In this document: positions 46,321-56,038 of the stretch, piece by piece
Numbering within the stretch: position 1 is the first letter of the stretch
How the letters are laid out: the number at the start of each line of letters is the position of its first letter
Source of the DNA: Planctomycetota bacterium
Lineage (GTDB): Bacteria; Planctomycetota; Planctomycetia; Pirellulales; Pirellulaceae
Length of the DNA stretch: 64,000 nucleotides
Assembly: GCA_014238905.1 (NCBI GenBank)
Contig: JABAAE010000009.1
Location: forward strand, 1 to 64,000
Direction: 5' to 3'
The notes under the pieces: generated by a model
Database searches by the model: none
What the model was told of the DNA's origin: nothing
What the model saw: the letters and a program-made list of their open reading frames with translations, nothing else
Position numbers and translations under genes: made by a program

Positions 46321-48768
46321 TTGAAAATCGGAACGTATTTAACGCTCGTTATTCTCACGGCCCTGATAGGCGGCGTGATACTGGCAGGTTATGCATTTTC
46401 TGAATACAAAAAACTAAAGAAGTTCGAAGATGAATCCAACGAAGAGCAACTGCTACAAAAAGACATCTATCGCATCAACGACGGCATCAGCATCATCCTT
46501 CTGAACACCGACCAAATCCTGGGCAGCGATAACGACTTCATCATCCACCCCGCTCTGGAGCAGTTTGATGCATTGGTCAATTTGACCGAAACGAATTTAA
46601 ACCTCCTAAAAAATGCTGGTCCTCTCACCGAAACACAATATGAACGGTGGAAACCCTGGCTCGAAAAACTCGTCAATCAAAACGTTCATGTTCAATCAGG
46701 AGAGTCTTCACCTGTTAGCTTTATCCAAGAAACGGTTGAATATATTGAAAAGTCAAATCTTCAGGCAAACCGCAAAAGCATCTTGCGGTACGAACTAGGT
46801 AAGATCCGCAAAGAACTGCTCGAAATCCGAAAAGTGGTCACCGTCAGCACAGAATTAGATGCCACCAATCGAACCCAAAAACTCCATAAACTATATGCCA
46901 AATCGCTTAACAGTTCCGATCGGCTCTTGGCCAGCAGCGACCAGATAACGGCTTTTGTCAACACAATGGTTCTTTACTCTAATCAACATCGACCAAGAAC
47001 TTACAAAGACCTCTCCATCAACTTAGGATTGGCGGGAGCCTTTTACCTCACAGCAATTTTCTTAACATGGGCCTGGTGTCAGCGTGAAATCTCGACGCCG
47101 CTAAAATCATTAAACGAATTAGCCAAACTGGCCTCCGAGCAAAATGTGCCCTTCGATCTAAATGCCACCGGCCCCAAAGAGGTTCTGGAGCTTGAACACA
47201 GCATCTACCTGTTTGTTACAAGCTTGGAAGCCGCCAGAGATGCCGCCCTTCAGACCAGCAGATTGAAGAGTGATTTCATTGCCAACATGAGCCACGAACT
47301 TCGTACTCCATTGAACGCCATCATTGGTTACAGCGAAATGCTCATCGAGGATACTCGAAATACTGACAACAAGGATCTTAGGAACGACTTGATGAAGATC
47401 GAAGGTGCTGGAAAGCACCTGCTTAGCCTGATCAGCGGAGTTCTTGATTTCTCAAAGATTGAAGCAGGGAAGATGGAAATCTTCGAAGAGACCTTTTCAG
47501 TTTGCGACATGATTTCTAATGTTGAATCCACCATTCAACCCTTGGTCGCCAAAAACGTAAACACATTAAGGGTGATCGTCTCGGATTCAGTAACAACCAT
47601 GCACGCCGACTTAACTAAAATGCGGCAAATACTATTTAACCTTCTGGGCAACGCTGCAAAATTCACATCCGATGATGAAATCCTCTTGCAGGTCGAATTA
47701 GAAAGACGGCTCGATTCCGACTGGATTCTTTTTTCAGTTGTTGATAACGGAATCGGAATGACCGAAGACCAAACCTCCTGCCTGTTTGAAAAATTTACGC
47801 AAGCGGACAGCTCAACCACCAGAAAGTATGGGGGTACCGGGTTGGGATTGGCCCTGTGCTGGCAGTACACCGAAATGATGGGAGGGGAACTCCACGTTGA
47901 GAGTCAACCGAATATTGGGACCACGTTCAAGCTGGCTTTGCCTAGCAAAATCGAGATCTTGCCAGATCCCCAATCCCGTGACGATCCCAACCCATCGGTC
48001 CCAACGGACACGATTATGATCATCGACGAAGACGAGAGCGTCCACGAACTGTTTCAGGACCATCTCACCGCAATGGGTTTTCATGTTTCGTCTATTTTCG
48101 ATGGCTCCCAGGGCATTAGAATAGCCAAACAAAACAGACCGTCGATGATTATCCTGGATGTGATGATGCCCGGGATGGATGGGTGGAATCTCCTTAATCA
48201 AATCAAAAACGATCCGGAACTCGAAAACATCCCGGTGATCATGTTGACTCTGACCGAGAATAAAAACCGTGGGTACGCCATGGGTGTTTCGGGGTACCTT
48301 CAAAAACCCGTTAGTAAGTCAGATTTAGCAAATTTGGTCGACACCTATTTTGCGTCCACACCATCACCGGATGTTTTGGTTGTTGACGATGATCCTGACA
48401 TGAGAGATTTGCTTCGCGGCCATCTTCACCGCCTAAACTGCTCGGTCCGGGAATCCGAAAACGGCTTGGCTGCCATCAAATCATATCGCCAAAGTGTTCC
48501 TGACCTGATCATTCTTGACTTAATGATGCCTGAAATGGACGGTTTCGAATTTGTCGATTACATACGCGAAAACTTCGAGGAACAACCACCGATAGTTGTC
48601 ATGACGGCAAAAGAGGTCACCCATGACGACAGGACACGACTTCAGGGCGCTATTGAAATCCTCTTGGCCAAAGACAATTTCCGCAAACAAAAAATTGAAT
48701 CTGTTGTAGAATGGCTACTTTGCGATTGGCGAATTAAACTGAAAAAATCCGCTGCCCATCATGCGTAG
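46321..48768 (+). CDS. Membrane hybrid histidine kinase (TM-sensor-TM-HisKA-HATPase-REC-REC)
   Basis: 815 residues, TTG start at 46321; no in-frame ATG lies upstream before a stop, and the first residues form the first membrane helix (about 5-25). A 200-residue helical periplasmic sensor follows, the second helix is at 231-253, then a HAMP-like linker. HisKA has His325 (NMSHELRTPLN); HATPase is about 425-545 ([16 protein letters not shown]); receiver 1 has Asp613 (LDVMMPGMDG) and receiver 2 Asp733 (LDLMMPEMDG). There is no Hpt domain, so phosphotransfer needs an external Hpt such as that of the kinase at 41804. It lies 55 bases after the unknown exported protein. Confidence 0.9.
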   Translation: MKIGTYLTLVILTALIGGVILAGYAFSEYKKLKKFEDESNEEQLLQKDIYRINDGISIILLNTDQILGSDNDFIIHPALEQFDALVNLTETNLNLLKNAGPLTETQYERWKPWLEKLVNQNVHVQSGESSPVSFIQETVEYIEKSNLQANRKSILRYELGKIRKELLEIRKVVTVSTELDATNRTQKLHKLYAKSLNSSDRLLASSDQITAFVNTMVLYSNQHRPRTYKDLSINLGLAGAFYLTAIFLTWAWCQREISTPLKSLNELAKLASEQNVPFDLNATGPKEVLELEHSIYLFVTSLEAARDAALQTSRLKSDFIANMSHELRTPLNAIIGYSEMLIEDTRNTDNKDLRNDLMKIEGAGKHLLSLISGVLDFSKIEAGKMEIFEETFSVCDMISNVESTIQPLVAKNVNTLRVIVSDSVTTMHADLTKMRQILFNLLGNAAKFTSDDEILLQVELERRLDSDWILFSVVDNGIGMTEDQTSCLFEKFTQADSSTTRKYGGTGLGLALCWQYTEMMGGELHVESQPNIGTTFKLALPSKIEILPDPQSRDDPNPSVPTDTIMIIDEDESVHELFQDHLTAMGFHVSSIFDGSQGIRIAKQNRPSMIILDVMMPGMDGWNLLNQIKNDPELENIPVIMLTLTENKNRGYAMGVSGYLQKPVSKSDLANLVDTYFASTPSPDVLVVDDDPDMRDLLRGHLHRLNCSVRESENGLAAIKSYRQSVPDLIILDLMMPEMDGFEFVDYIRENFEEQPPIVVMTAKEVTHDDRTRLQGAIEILLAKDNFRKQKIESVVEWLLCDWRIKLKKSAAHHA

Positions 48769-48885
48769 CGCAGGATCGGGACAGCCAAATGAAGACCTCA
48801 CGCACGACCAACCGACGATGCTGAAACAAAAAGAACAGGCTAATGACGTGGTGGCGTTTAGGCTTCCGATTTAGAAGGTGAGTGA

Positions 48886-50214
48886 TTGAACCAAGAAGAA
48901 AATGCAACAACCGCTAATCCGCTCAAACGGGAACTTGGAGTGTTCGGCGCCGTCATGATGGGCCTCGGCTCGATTATCGGAACGGGCGTTTTTGTCTCCA
49001 TTGGAATTGCAGCGGGGATCACCGGCCCCGCGGTCATCTTCTCCGTTATCGTTGCCGCGGGGCTGGCAACCTGTAACGCACTCAGCAGTGCTCAATTGGC
49101 TGCCAACCACCCTGTTAGTGGAGGAACCTATGAGTACGGATATCAATACCTCACGCCGAAATTTGGATTTATTGCCGGCTGGTTGTTTCTCTGTGCAAAA
49201 TCGGCGTCGGCAGCCACTGCTGCGTTGGGATTTGCTGGATACCTGATGATGGGGCTGAAAATCTCCGATCCGACCTATTTGGTTCCGATTGCACTGGCCG
49301 CAACGGCACTCTTGACGTTAGTAGTCCTGAGCGGTTTAACACGGGCGAACTGGGCAAATATTCTGATCGTTTCGCTCACACTCTCCGCCTTGGGATTGTT
49401 TGTAATCCTCGGTGTACCGACGGTCTTGAAAATGGAACAAAACAACTTCATCCCCTTATTTGACAGCGGAAATGGATCGGCATGGAATCACATGAGTGTC
49501 TTTCTTCATGCCTCTGCAATGATGTTTGTTGCCTTTACCGGCTACGGCAGGATCGCGACGTTGGGTGAAGAAGTCCGCGAACCAGAAAAGACAATTCCGC
49601 GAGCAATTGTAACCACCCTTGTCCTTTCGGCGACGATCTATATCGCTGTCTCATGGATCGCAATCGGCACAGTTGGGGCCGATAAACTAGGCCACGCAGC
49701 CCAATCCAGCGCAGCGCCGCTGGAGATCGTGGCAAAGCAATTTTCTTGGTCGTACGCCAGTTGGTGGCTATCCTTAGGCGCTGTAACAGCGATGCTTGGT
49801 GTTCTTTTAAATCTAATCATTGGGCTTTCCCGAGTTCTTTTGGCAATGGGAAGACGGCACGACGTTCCCCAATTCTTTACAAGGCTGACTGTTATCGGTC
49901 GAACACCCTGGGTTTCAACCATCGCGATCGGATTGATCGTGGCCGCTTTGGCAAGTACCGGTGACGTCAAAACAACCTGGTCCTTCAGTGCCTTTACTGT
50001 TTTGATTTATTATGCAATTACCAATCTGGCTGCTCTCCAGCTAAAGCCGGAAAATCGGCTCTATCACCCGGTCTTTCCCTGGACTGGACTTATGGGATGC
50101 CTTGGATTGGCCTGCTGGGTGGAATGGAAAGTCTGGTTAGCAGGTACAGGGATCATTTTCGCTGGATTGGTTTTCCAGGGTTGTTTTAATCGCAAACCAA
50201 CGACCACCCCCTGA
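48886..50214 (+). CDS. APC-family amino acid permease
   Basis: 442 residues, TTG start preceded by AAGGTGA. About 12 membrane helices. The helix-1 signature of APC transporters is present (MGLGSIIGTGVFVSIGIAAG), as are NALSSAQLAANHPVSGGTYEYGYQYL and FTGYGRIATLGEEVREPEKTIPRA. It imports or exchanges amino acids or amines; the specificity is not readable. 117 bases after the kinase, so not clearly in its operon. Confidence 0.9.
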   Translation: MNQEENATTANPLKRELGVFGAVMMGLGSIIGTGVFVSIGIAAGITGPAVIFSVIVAAGLATCNALSSAQLAANHPVSGGTYEYGYQYLTPKFGFIAGWLFLCAKSASAATAALGFAGYLMMGLKISDPTYLVPIALAATALLTLVVLSGLTRANWANILIVSLTLSALGLFVILGVPTVLKMEQNNFIPLFDSGNGSAWNHMSVFLHASAMMFVAFTGYGRIATLGEEVREPEKTIPRAIVTTLVLSATIYIAVSWIAIGTVGADKLGHAAQSSAAPLEIVAKQFSWSYASWWLSLGAVTAMLGVLLNLIIGLSRVLLAMGRRHDVPQFFTRLTVIGRTPWVSTIAIGLIVAALASTGDVKTTWSFSAFTVLIYYAITNLAALQLKPENRLYHPVFPWTGLMGCLGLACWVEWKVWLAGTGIIFAGLVFQGCFNRKPTTTP

Positions 50215-50335
50215 AATCGTCCTTCGAAAAACTCGCAACTCAACCCGAGCGATTTCTGCTCATAGGTCCTTATTTAATAGTAGCGGAATCTGTTCTCCAC
50301 GCAGGGCCAATCTCCGTACGTTGGATTTGTTTGCA

Positions 50336-51418
50336 TTATTGCTTTTGAATTTTAATGCACGAAGGGTCGGTGGATGTCGCCTTGCCAACGACATCTACAG
50401 GGTGAGTAAACAAGTATCGCCAGACTGCTTCGTGCGGGTACTTACCCTTTATTTTGTAAGCGCTTCGACCCGGTTGCACGCTACTATGGGCTCGTTTGGC
50501 ATCCCCATTGACATCGAAGTCGGTTACCAATCGCCGGGTATTCAAGTAGGGGGCCTTCACCTTATCCACATTGACAATTGGTCCAAATCGGTGCATTCCC
50601 AAGAGCTCCCAGGAGCGGCAGTAATGATCCGCAACCCACCCACTATCTAGGACATGTGAAAAACCAAAAAATCGATTAGCTGGTGTCGCAGAGGGTAGTG
50701 ACTGCCAGGTTTGATATTGGTCACGGGGCCCACAGAGTGCAACGACACGACTGACCGCTTGATATTTTGCAAAACGGGCGGCCGTCGTCGAGCCATGTGA
50801 ACTCCCCGCAAGGATGATATCTTGCCATCGCAGCCCTTTGCCTGAGGCATCGATAAAATAATCCCAGCCGCCCTGAGGGTTCTCACGATCCAACCAACTC
50901 ACAAACTGAAATGCGCGTTCCATCATCCCATCAGGCCCCGGAATCTGGACATCTTGGCTGAAATCCCGACCGGTGGCAGCTTCTAGCCGAATGTTTCCAC
51001 GACAATGCTCTCCCACCGGTTTTTCCTGACAACAAATCGAAAACCATTTGTTGGCATAATGGACGCGGATTGCATGAATGCCATACGAATTCACTCGGTC
51101 GAAAAGCCCCGTGTTGTGACTCATCAACCAAATCATTAATTTTCCTCTTGGTGCAACACGTGTGTCCACCGAGGCATGTTGAATATCGGCCGGCTTTCCA
51201 CTTGATTGGATCACGAAACCGATTTCAGGGTGGGCCTTGACTCGCGAATCAAGGTCACTTGCCCGAGCCATCATTTTATAATGCTGTGGTTGGGGATCTT
51301 TAAAACGAAACCTCTCCACCTCATCAGACTGCCCCATTAAAAAAGATCCCGCTGCAGAAAACACCACCAGAACAGCCACCGAGGACCTGAAAAAGAGTCT
51401 GCGATCGTACTGTTTCAT
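50336..51418 (-). CDS. Exported alpha/beta-hydrolase-like protein (BPSS1187-like)
   Basis: 360 residues with a signal peptide (SSVAVLVVFSAAGSFLMG). The nucleophile elbow GSSHGS places Ser207 in a GxSxG motif. A late His (HEAVWRYLFTHPV) and an Asp (TDFDVNGD) could complete a triad. The overall arrangement resembles the BPSS1187 family of putative hydrolases. Substrate unknown. Transcribed towards the APC permease (convergent). Confidence 0.75.
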   Translation of the reverse strand: MKQYDRRLFFRSSVAVLVVFSAAGSFLMGQSDEVERFRFKDPQPQHYKMMARASDLDSRVKAHPEIGFVIQSSGKPADIQHASVDTRVAPRGKLMIWLMSHNTGLFDRVNSYGIHAIRVHYANKWFSICCQEKPVGEHCRGNIRLEAATGRDFSQDVQIPGPDGMMERAFQFVSWLDRENPQGGWDYFIDASGKGLRWQDIILAGSSHGSTTAARFAKYQAVSRVVALCGPRDQYQTWQSLPSATPANRFFGFSHVLDSGWVADHYCRSWELLGMHRFGPIVNVDKVKAPYLNTRRLVTDFDVNGDAKRAHSSVQPGRSAYKIKGKYPHEAVWRYLFTHPVDVVGKATSTDPSCIKIQKQ

Positions 51419-51557
51419 AACAATCCTCCAATATCACTTCTATCTTATTTTTGCGTGGAACCAGGTGCCAAATTATATGGGCCACCCAAAAACCTATCCA
51501 CTGGACCAAGAGTAAATTTATGTTGATGGCGATTCACCATGCCGCTGCCAATGCCAA

Positions 51558-52424
51558 CTATGAACCGTCTTCCCCATCGGAATGATTCTCTTTCTCTACC
51601 CCCGCCGTTCTGACAAAGGTCGCCCCAAAAAGAACCACGATCATTCCATAGTAGAGCCACAGCAATACAGCCAGAAAAACACCCACCACACCAAACGCTG
51701 TGTATCGATCACTAATGACCATCGATGCAAGGAGGAATCGTCCGAGCTCCCACAGGACCGAAGTCAGCACACCTCCTTGGATGGCGTGTCGCCAATCCAC
51801 CGGGTGCTTCGGAATTGTTTGAAAGACTGCAGTAAACATCAGCGAGTTGAGAAGAAATGAAGCCGCCAGATTGGCCAATCGCCAGACATGTTCGGAAACG
51901 ATCCAATCACTCAAGATTTTGGACGCCATCTCAAACGCCAGGTTGGCAACAAAATTCATTGCTACGACCAAAACGATGCCTAATAACATCAGAAATGCTC
52001 GAAATCGATAAAAGAGAATCCGTTTCAGATTGACAAAAATTCCAGCAGGTTCCCGTGGGATCCTCCAAATACGATTAAAAGCACGTTCCAGGTTCACAAA
52101 CAATGCTACTGAGAGAATCAGTAGCGTCAGCATGCCAATCGGACCGGAAACGATGGCCCCGCTCTCAATATTCGATAACTGGACGTCTAATTGATGAGCA
52201 AATTGGCTTGACGATTCTTGAGCGACAAAATCGAGCAGCCATGCTTCCCAATCCTGCAGGTATGCCGAATTTGCCAAGAGCCATCCGAAAATGGAAATCA
52301 AAACAAGCAACAATGGAAAAACTGCCAGGGCTGCATAAAATGACACCGCAGCAGCTACGAAGGTTCCCTCGAACCGAATCCAATCCTGAAGCGTTAACCA
52401 CAATCGCCGTAGAAAACACTTCAT
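51558..52424 (-). CDS. YihY/BrkB family inner-membrane protein
   Basis: 288 residues with six predicted membrane helices. Typical features: a short cytoplasmic N-terminus, then AAAVSFYAALAVFPLLLVLI, a hydrophilic stretch, LERAFNRIWRIPREP, and a helical bundle ending FGVVGVFLAVLLWLYYGMIVVLFGATFVR. Members were once labelled ribonuclease BN, which is not supported. Function unknown; transport has been suggested. The acidic C-terminus (ENHSDGEDGS) is cytoplasmic. Confidence 0.92.
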   Translation of the reverse strand: MKCFLRRLWLTLQDWIRFEGTFVAAAVSFYAALAVFPLLLVLISIFGWLLANSAYLQDWEAWLLDFVAQESSSQFAHQLDVQLSNIESGAIVSGPIGMLTLLILSVALFVNLERAFNRIWRIPREPAGIFVNLKRILFYRFRAFLMLLGIVLVVAMNFVANLAFEMASKILSDWIVSEHVWRLANLAASFLLNSLMFTAVFQTIPKHPVDWRHAIQGGVLTSVLWELGRFLLASMVISDRYTAFGVVGVFLAVLLWLYYGMIVVLFGATFVRTAGVEKENHSDGEDGS

Positions 52425-52698
52425 ACAGACCTGAACCTATCCAATTTTTTCAAATGCAATTCCGAGATTGTCTGGAAGCCGCCGTCAAAACGACGTTTTA
52501 ATATGGTCAGACCACCATCCGCTCGAGACGAATCCGATACTGTTTAACACTAATGAAACGGTGACCGGTGTTCTACCCGAGAATGCCATCTTCGAATCTC
52601 TGTGGCCTAAATTTGCAAAAAACACCTCCCGTCACCCACAAACAGGTTCCCCAACCACCGCAAACACCTGAATGAATGACAGACAAAAAGAGAGCCAA

Positions 52699-53127
52699 TC
52701 AATCAAAAAACTCGCCAAAGAACACAATCACTGCAGCGACTTGCCGTCGGCTCTGTTCATCACCACAGCAACCCGAGGCACTGCCCCACAGGCTACCACT
52801 CTTACGAATACTCCCTCCACTAGAGATTTCTCCAACAAGTCGGCCCTGCTTGCGGACCATACCATTGGATTGCACCCTCCCGATCTTTGATCCGCTTCTG
52901 CGCAGGACGCCATCGGACTCAACTTCGCCAACTAGCGATCCGCTCTTGCGAACATTACCGGATGAATCAATCGTACCAATCTTCCGCCCTTTTTCGCGAA
53001 TCGTGCCATCATTTCCAATTGTCAAAAACTGGCTCCCTGATTTCCGGATGACAATATCCGCGTTGACCGCCGAAACGGCCACCAAAGTGATCAAAATAGC
53101 CAGCAAACCTTTTAAACTTTTATTCAT
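52699..53127 (-). CDS. Small exported protein with six 16-residue repeats (beta-flower-like)
   Basis: 142 residues. Start ATG 53127 (ribosome site GAGG six bases before) gives a signal peptide (LKGLLAILITLVAVSAVNA). The mature part has six repeats of about 16 residues on the pattern [IV]RKSGSxxGx[IV]xxxG (for example VRKSGSLVGEVESDG), resembling the small 'four-fold beta flower' style of repeat. It ends with an unrelated hydrophobic tail (VAAVIVFFGEFFD). It is divergent from the sulfatase at 53517. Function unknown; a structural or adhesive role is speculative. Confidence 0.75.
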   Translation of the reverse strand: MNKSLKGLLAILITLVAVSAVNADIVIRKSGSQFLTIGNDGTIREKGRKIGTIDSSGNVRKSGSLVGEVESDGVLRRSGSKIGRVQSNGMVRKQGRLVGEISSGGSIRKSGSLWGSASGCCGDEQSRRQVAAVIVFFGEFFD

Positions 53128-53516
53128 CGAGTCCTCGGTGTTGATGGTGCGAAACAACTCACTCTTCCCACAAATCCTTTCCGCAAAAATCGTACCGCAA
53201 TAAAAATGCGGGCTTTTATAGGCAAGTTTCCACTGAATGACGTCAAGTCGATTGCGCGATGTCGCAAATTCGAACTCACAAACGAACCGATCGAATCCTC
53301 CCAGCACAGTCAACAGACACCCCGAAAACATCTCCAACAGGGCTAATGTTAATTTCCCAAATCCTGTGGGGGCGGGTCAACAAATCATCCCCTTCACGCG
53401 AATGGTATCGGAATCGACTTCCCTTGTTTTTTCCCTTTGAACAGTTGGTTCCCATCATGATTCAAAGTAGATTGGCAGTAACGATCAGGACGATGCCCCT
53501 CAATGGAATCTTGAAT
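53128..53516. other. Intergenic region between divergent genes
   Basis: 389 bases between the repeat protein and the sulfatase starts, presumably carrying both promoters. In-frame codons upstream of the sulfatase start are open but look noncoding (no signal-like or conserved residues). Confidence 0.5.
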
Positions 53517-55142
53517 ATGAATCAGCCTATCTCGACCATTCGAAAAACACCGAATGAATTTCGCAGGTTTTTGTTTTTATCTATCCTGATTTTCATCCAA
53601 TGCACTCAATTTTTTTCCGTCGCGATCGCCAAAGACGTTAACAGCAAAGGGAGCCAAAAGCAACAAAAACCCAACATTGTTTTTTTTCTGGTCGACGATT
53701 TGGGGTGGCGAGACGTCGGGTGCTTTGGTAGCCGATTTTACGAAACTCCTCGCATCGATTCTCTGGCCAGCAAAGGCATGCGATTTAACCAAGCATACGC
53801 TGCATGCCATGTCTGCTCACCAACTCGAGCCAGCCTTTTAACGGGTCGCTATCCAGCCAGACTTCAAGTGACAGATTGGATAAATGGTCGTTCCGATTTC
53901 CCATTTCAAAAATTACAAAACGTTGAATATCAAAGACAGCTACCGTTTCCAGACGTGACCTTGGCAGAAGCTCTCCAAAGCCATGGGTATGCAACAGCCA
54001 TTTTTGGTAAATGGCATCTCGGTGAAGATCCGTCCGGGCCATTGGAACATGGGTTTGATGAGCAAGTTCCAAAATGGAACAAGGGTTGGCCAAAAGCAGG
54101 ATACCATGCTCCGTTCAAACTGAAGGGCATCAACGATAAGGATGGCGACTATCTTACTGATCGGCTAACCGATGAAGCCATTCGTTTCATTCGACGAAAA
54201 AAAGACCAGCCCTTTTTTCTTTATCTCTCCCACTTTGCCGTCCATGATCCGATCCAAGGGAGAAAAGACCTCGTTGAAAAATACCGTGAGAAGCTATCGA
54301 AGCAGCCACCGCCGACAGGCCCGACATTCGTGCTGGAGGGAAACCCGGATGATCCATCACCTCTAACCCGTCAGCAACTGGACGAGTTGATCCAGCAACC
54401 GTCACATCATGGCTACCAGGTGCTGCCCAATCGAACCGTCAAAATAAAACAACATCAGGACAACATCCAATTTGCGGCCATGGTCACAGCGATGGATGAA
54501 AGTCTGGGCCGCGTCCTGGATGAATTGAAGGCTCAAGGGATCTCGGAAAACACCATTGTTATTTTCTACTCCGATAATGGTGGAATGTCGGCTGCTAATT
54601 TTGGCAATCCAAAACGTGTGATCAACGAAAACCGGCTAGACAACGCGTTTTCGACCTCTAACCTGCCTTTGCGGGGTGCAAAAGGTTGGTTGTATGAGGG
54701 CGGAATCCGGGTGCCGATGATCATTTCCTGGCCGGGCCGAATACGACCTGATACGGCCTGCGAAGAACCGATAATCAGTACGGATTTTTATCCCACCGTT
54801 CTGGAACTATCCGGCCTCCCTTCTATGCCAGAACAACATTTGGACGGAGTCAGTCTTGCCCCTGCTTTATTAGACCAACCCTTTGAAAGAGGTGCTATTT
54901 ATTGGCACTTCCCCCATTACAGTAATCATGGCATGCAAAGCCCGGGAGGAGCCATTCGACAAGGAGATTTCAAACTGCTGGAGTATTTTGAAAATGGTTC
55001 AGTGCAACTCTTCAACTTGAAGACTGACCTTGGAGAGCAGGATGATTTGTCCGAAAAACATCCCAAAAAGAAAAAAGAGTTGTTGGCGTTATTGCGATCA
55101 TGGCGGGAGGAATTATCGGCGAAAATGCCGCAACCTAAATAG
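53517..55142 (+). CDS. Secreted sulfatase (S1 family)
   Basis: About 541 residues. Signal peptide (FLFLSILIFIQCTQFFSVAIA), then KPNIVFFLVDDLGWRDVG, formylglycine motif CSPTR (Cys100), IFGKWHLGEDP, a long middle insert (about residues 270-330), YSDNGG and GGIRVPMIISWPG. The start is uncertain: ATG 53517 is chosen because it puts the signal peptide near the N-terminus; in-frame ATGs also occur at 53457 and 53493. The substrate is unknown. It stands apart from the other exported sulfatases in the first 8 kb. Confidence 0.9.
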   Translation: MNQPISTIRKTPNEFRRFLFLSILIFIQCTQFFSVAIAKDVNSKGSQKQQKPNIVFFLVDDLGWRDVGCFGSRFYETPRIDSLASKGMRFNQAYAACHVCSPTRASLLTGRYPARLQVTDWINGRSDFPFQKLQNVEYQRQLPFPDVTLAEALQSHGYATAIFGKWHLGEDPSGPLEHGFDEQVPKWNKGWPKAGYHAPFKLKGINDKDGDYLTDRLTDEAIRFIRRKKDQPFFLYLSHFAVHDPIQGRKDLVEKYREKLSKQPPPTGPTFVLEGNPDDPSPLTRQQLDELIQQPSHHGYQVLPNRTVKIKQHQDNIQFAAMVTAMDESLGRVLDELKAQGISENTIVIFYSDNGGMSAANFGNPKRVINENRLDNAFSTSNLPLRGAKGWLYEGGIRVPMIISWPGRIRPDTACEEPIISTDFYPTVLELSGLPSMPEQHLDGVSLAPALLDQPFERGAIYWHFPHYSNHGMQSPGGAIRQGDFKLLEYFENGSVQLFNLKTDLGEQDDLSEKHPKKKKELLALLRSWREELSAKMPQPK

Positions 55143-55494
55143 GAGACGCTGGTTGAAGGTTCGCTTCAAGTCCATCAAGACACCAACAAATAATAACTCG
55201 GTCAATCCCAGCTACCGAGGAGTCCTGTGATGACCCAACACCACCAGCGAGGGGCAACTTTCTGAACGACTCCTCTCCGACCTAGCGGCCGAATAGCACA
55301 AAGAACTCTACCGCCGGTAGGAAAACAAATGGCCCCCGACACAATCGCCCATTGACCTATGGTAGAGTAACATCTAAATCCGACGAAGAAATACTGAATT
55401 AATTGACTCAGTATTCATGTCAGCACTTTTGAATCGACGATATTAAGATTTTTTTCGCGTTGAAGTGATTTCATTCATCCGAGGCAGGCCTCCC
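55143..55494. other. Intergenic region
   Basis: 352 bases between plus-strand genes. A hairpin TTGAAG/CTTCAA (55153-55169) lies just after the sulfatase stop but lacks a T tract. No gene supported. Confidence 0.45.
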
Positions 55495-56010
55495 ATGTTT
55501 AACAGTAAGCTCTTGCATCACTTGGCCACCTCCTTATTGTGCATCGTTTTCTTTGGCTGCGCAGATGAAAAGACGGGGCCCGGCTTGGGATCCGTCAAGG
55601 GCTTGGTCACTTTAGATGGCAAACCGCTGCCCAATGTCACAGTGACGTTCACCCCGGTTGAAAAAGGTAGCACCTCCAGCGGAACCACCGACCAAAATGG
55701 TAAATACAGTTTGAGGTATTCGGCAAGTCTGTTTGGCGCTGTTCCAGGAGAACATAAAGTCACCGTCGTTGCCGCCGGCCCGGAAGACGAAGCTAACGAC
55801 GGGGAATTCGATGAAATTGAGCCGGAAGAGACCGATGAGGACATGGAAGACTTTGAAAGCAACGAAGAAGTCGACGCAGCTCGAGGCCAAGTCAGAAAAA
55901 AAACAGCTTCCAGTGTTCCGGATACTTATCGAAAAACCACAAGTACACCATTAAAAGCCACCGTTGTCGTTGGTGAGAACGACGTACCGTTACCCTTGAC
56001 TTCTAAATAG
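55495..56010 (+). CDS. Lipoprotein with carboxypeptidase-regulatory-like domain and acidic insert
   Basis: 171 residues from ATG 55495; an upstream GTG at 55465 is less likely because it would precede the signal peptide. Lipoprotein-type signal (SLLCIVFFGC, lipidated Cys at the end), then a transthyretin-like sandwich (SVKGLVTLDGKPLPNVTVTF, TDQNGKYSLRY, AVPGEHKVTV). In the middle is a very acidic stretch (about residues 100-130) before a Lys/Thr-rich part (KKTASSVPDTYRKTT). Such proteins commonly sit beside DUF1559 genes in planctomycetes, as here (28-base gap). Function unknown. Confidence 0.8.
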   Translation: MFNSKLLHHLATSLLCIVFFGCADEKTGPGLGSVKGLVTLDGKPLPNVTVTFTPVEKGSTSSGTTDQNGKYSLRYSASLFGAVPGEHKVTVVAAGPEDEANDGEFDEIEPEETDEDMEDFESNEEVDAARGQVRKKTASSVPDTYRKTTSTPLKATVVVGENDVPLPLTSK

Positions 56011-56038
56011 CCACACCGTTTTTCTAGAAGAGTATCCA

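Noticed and set aside
55153..55169. Hairpin TTGAAG/CTTCAA after the sulfatase stop as a terminator
   Set aside because: No T run follows it on the plus strand.
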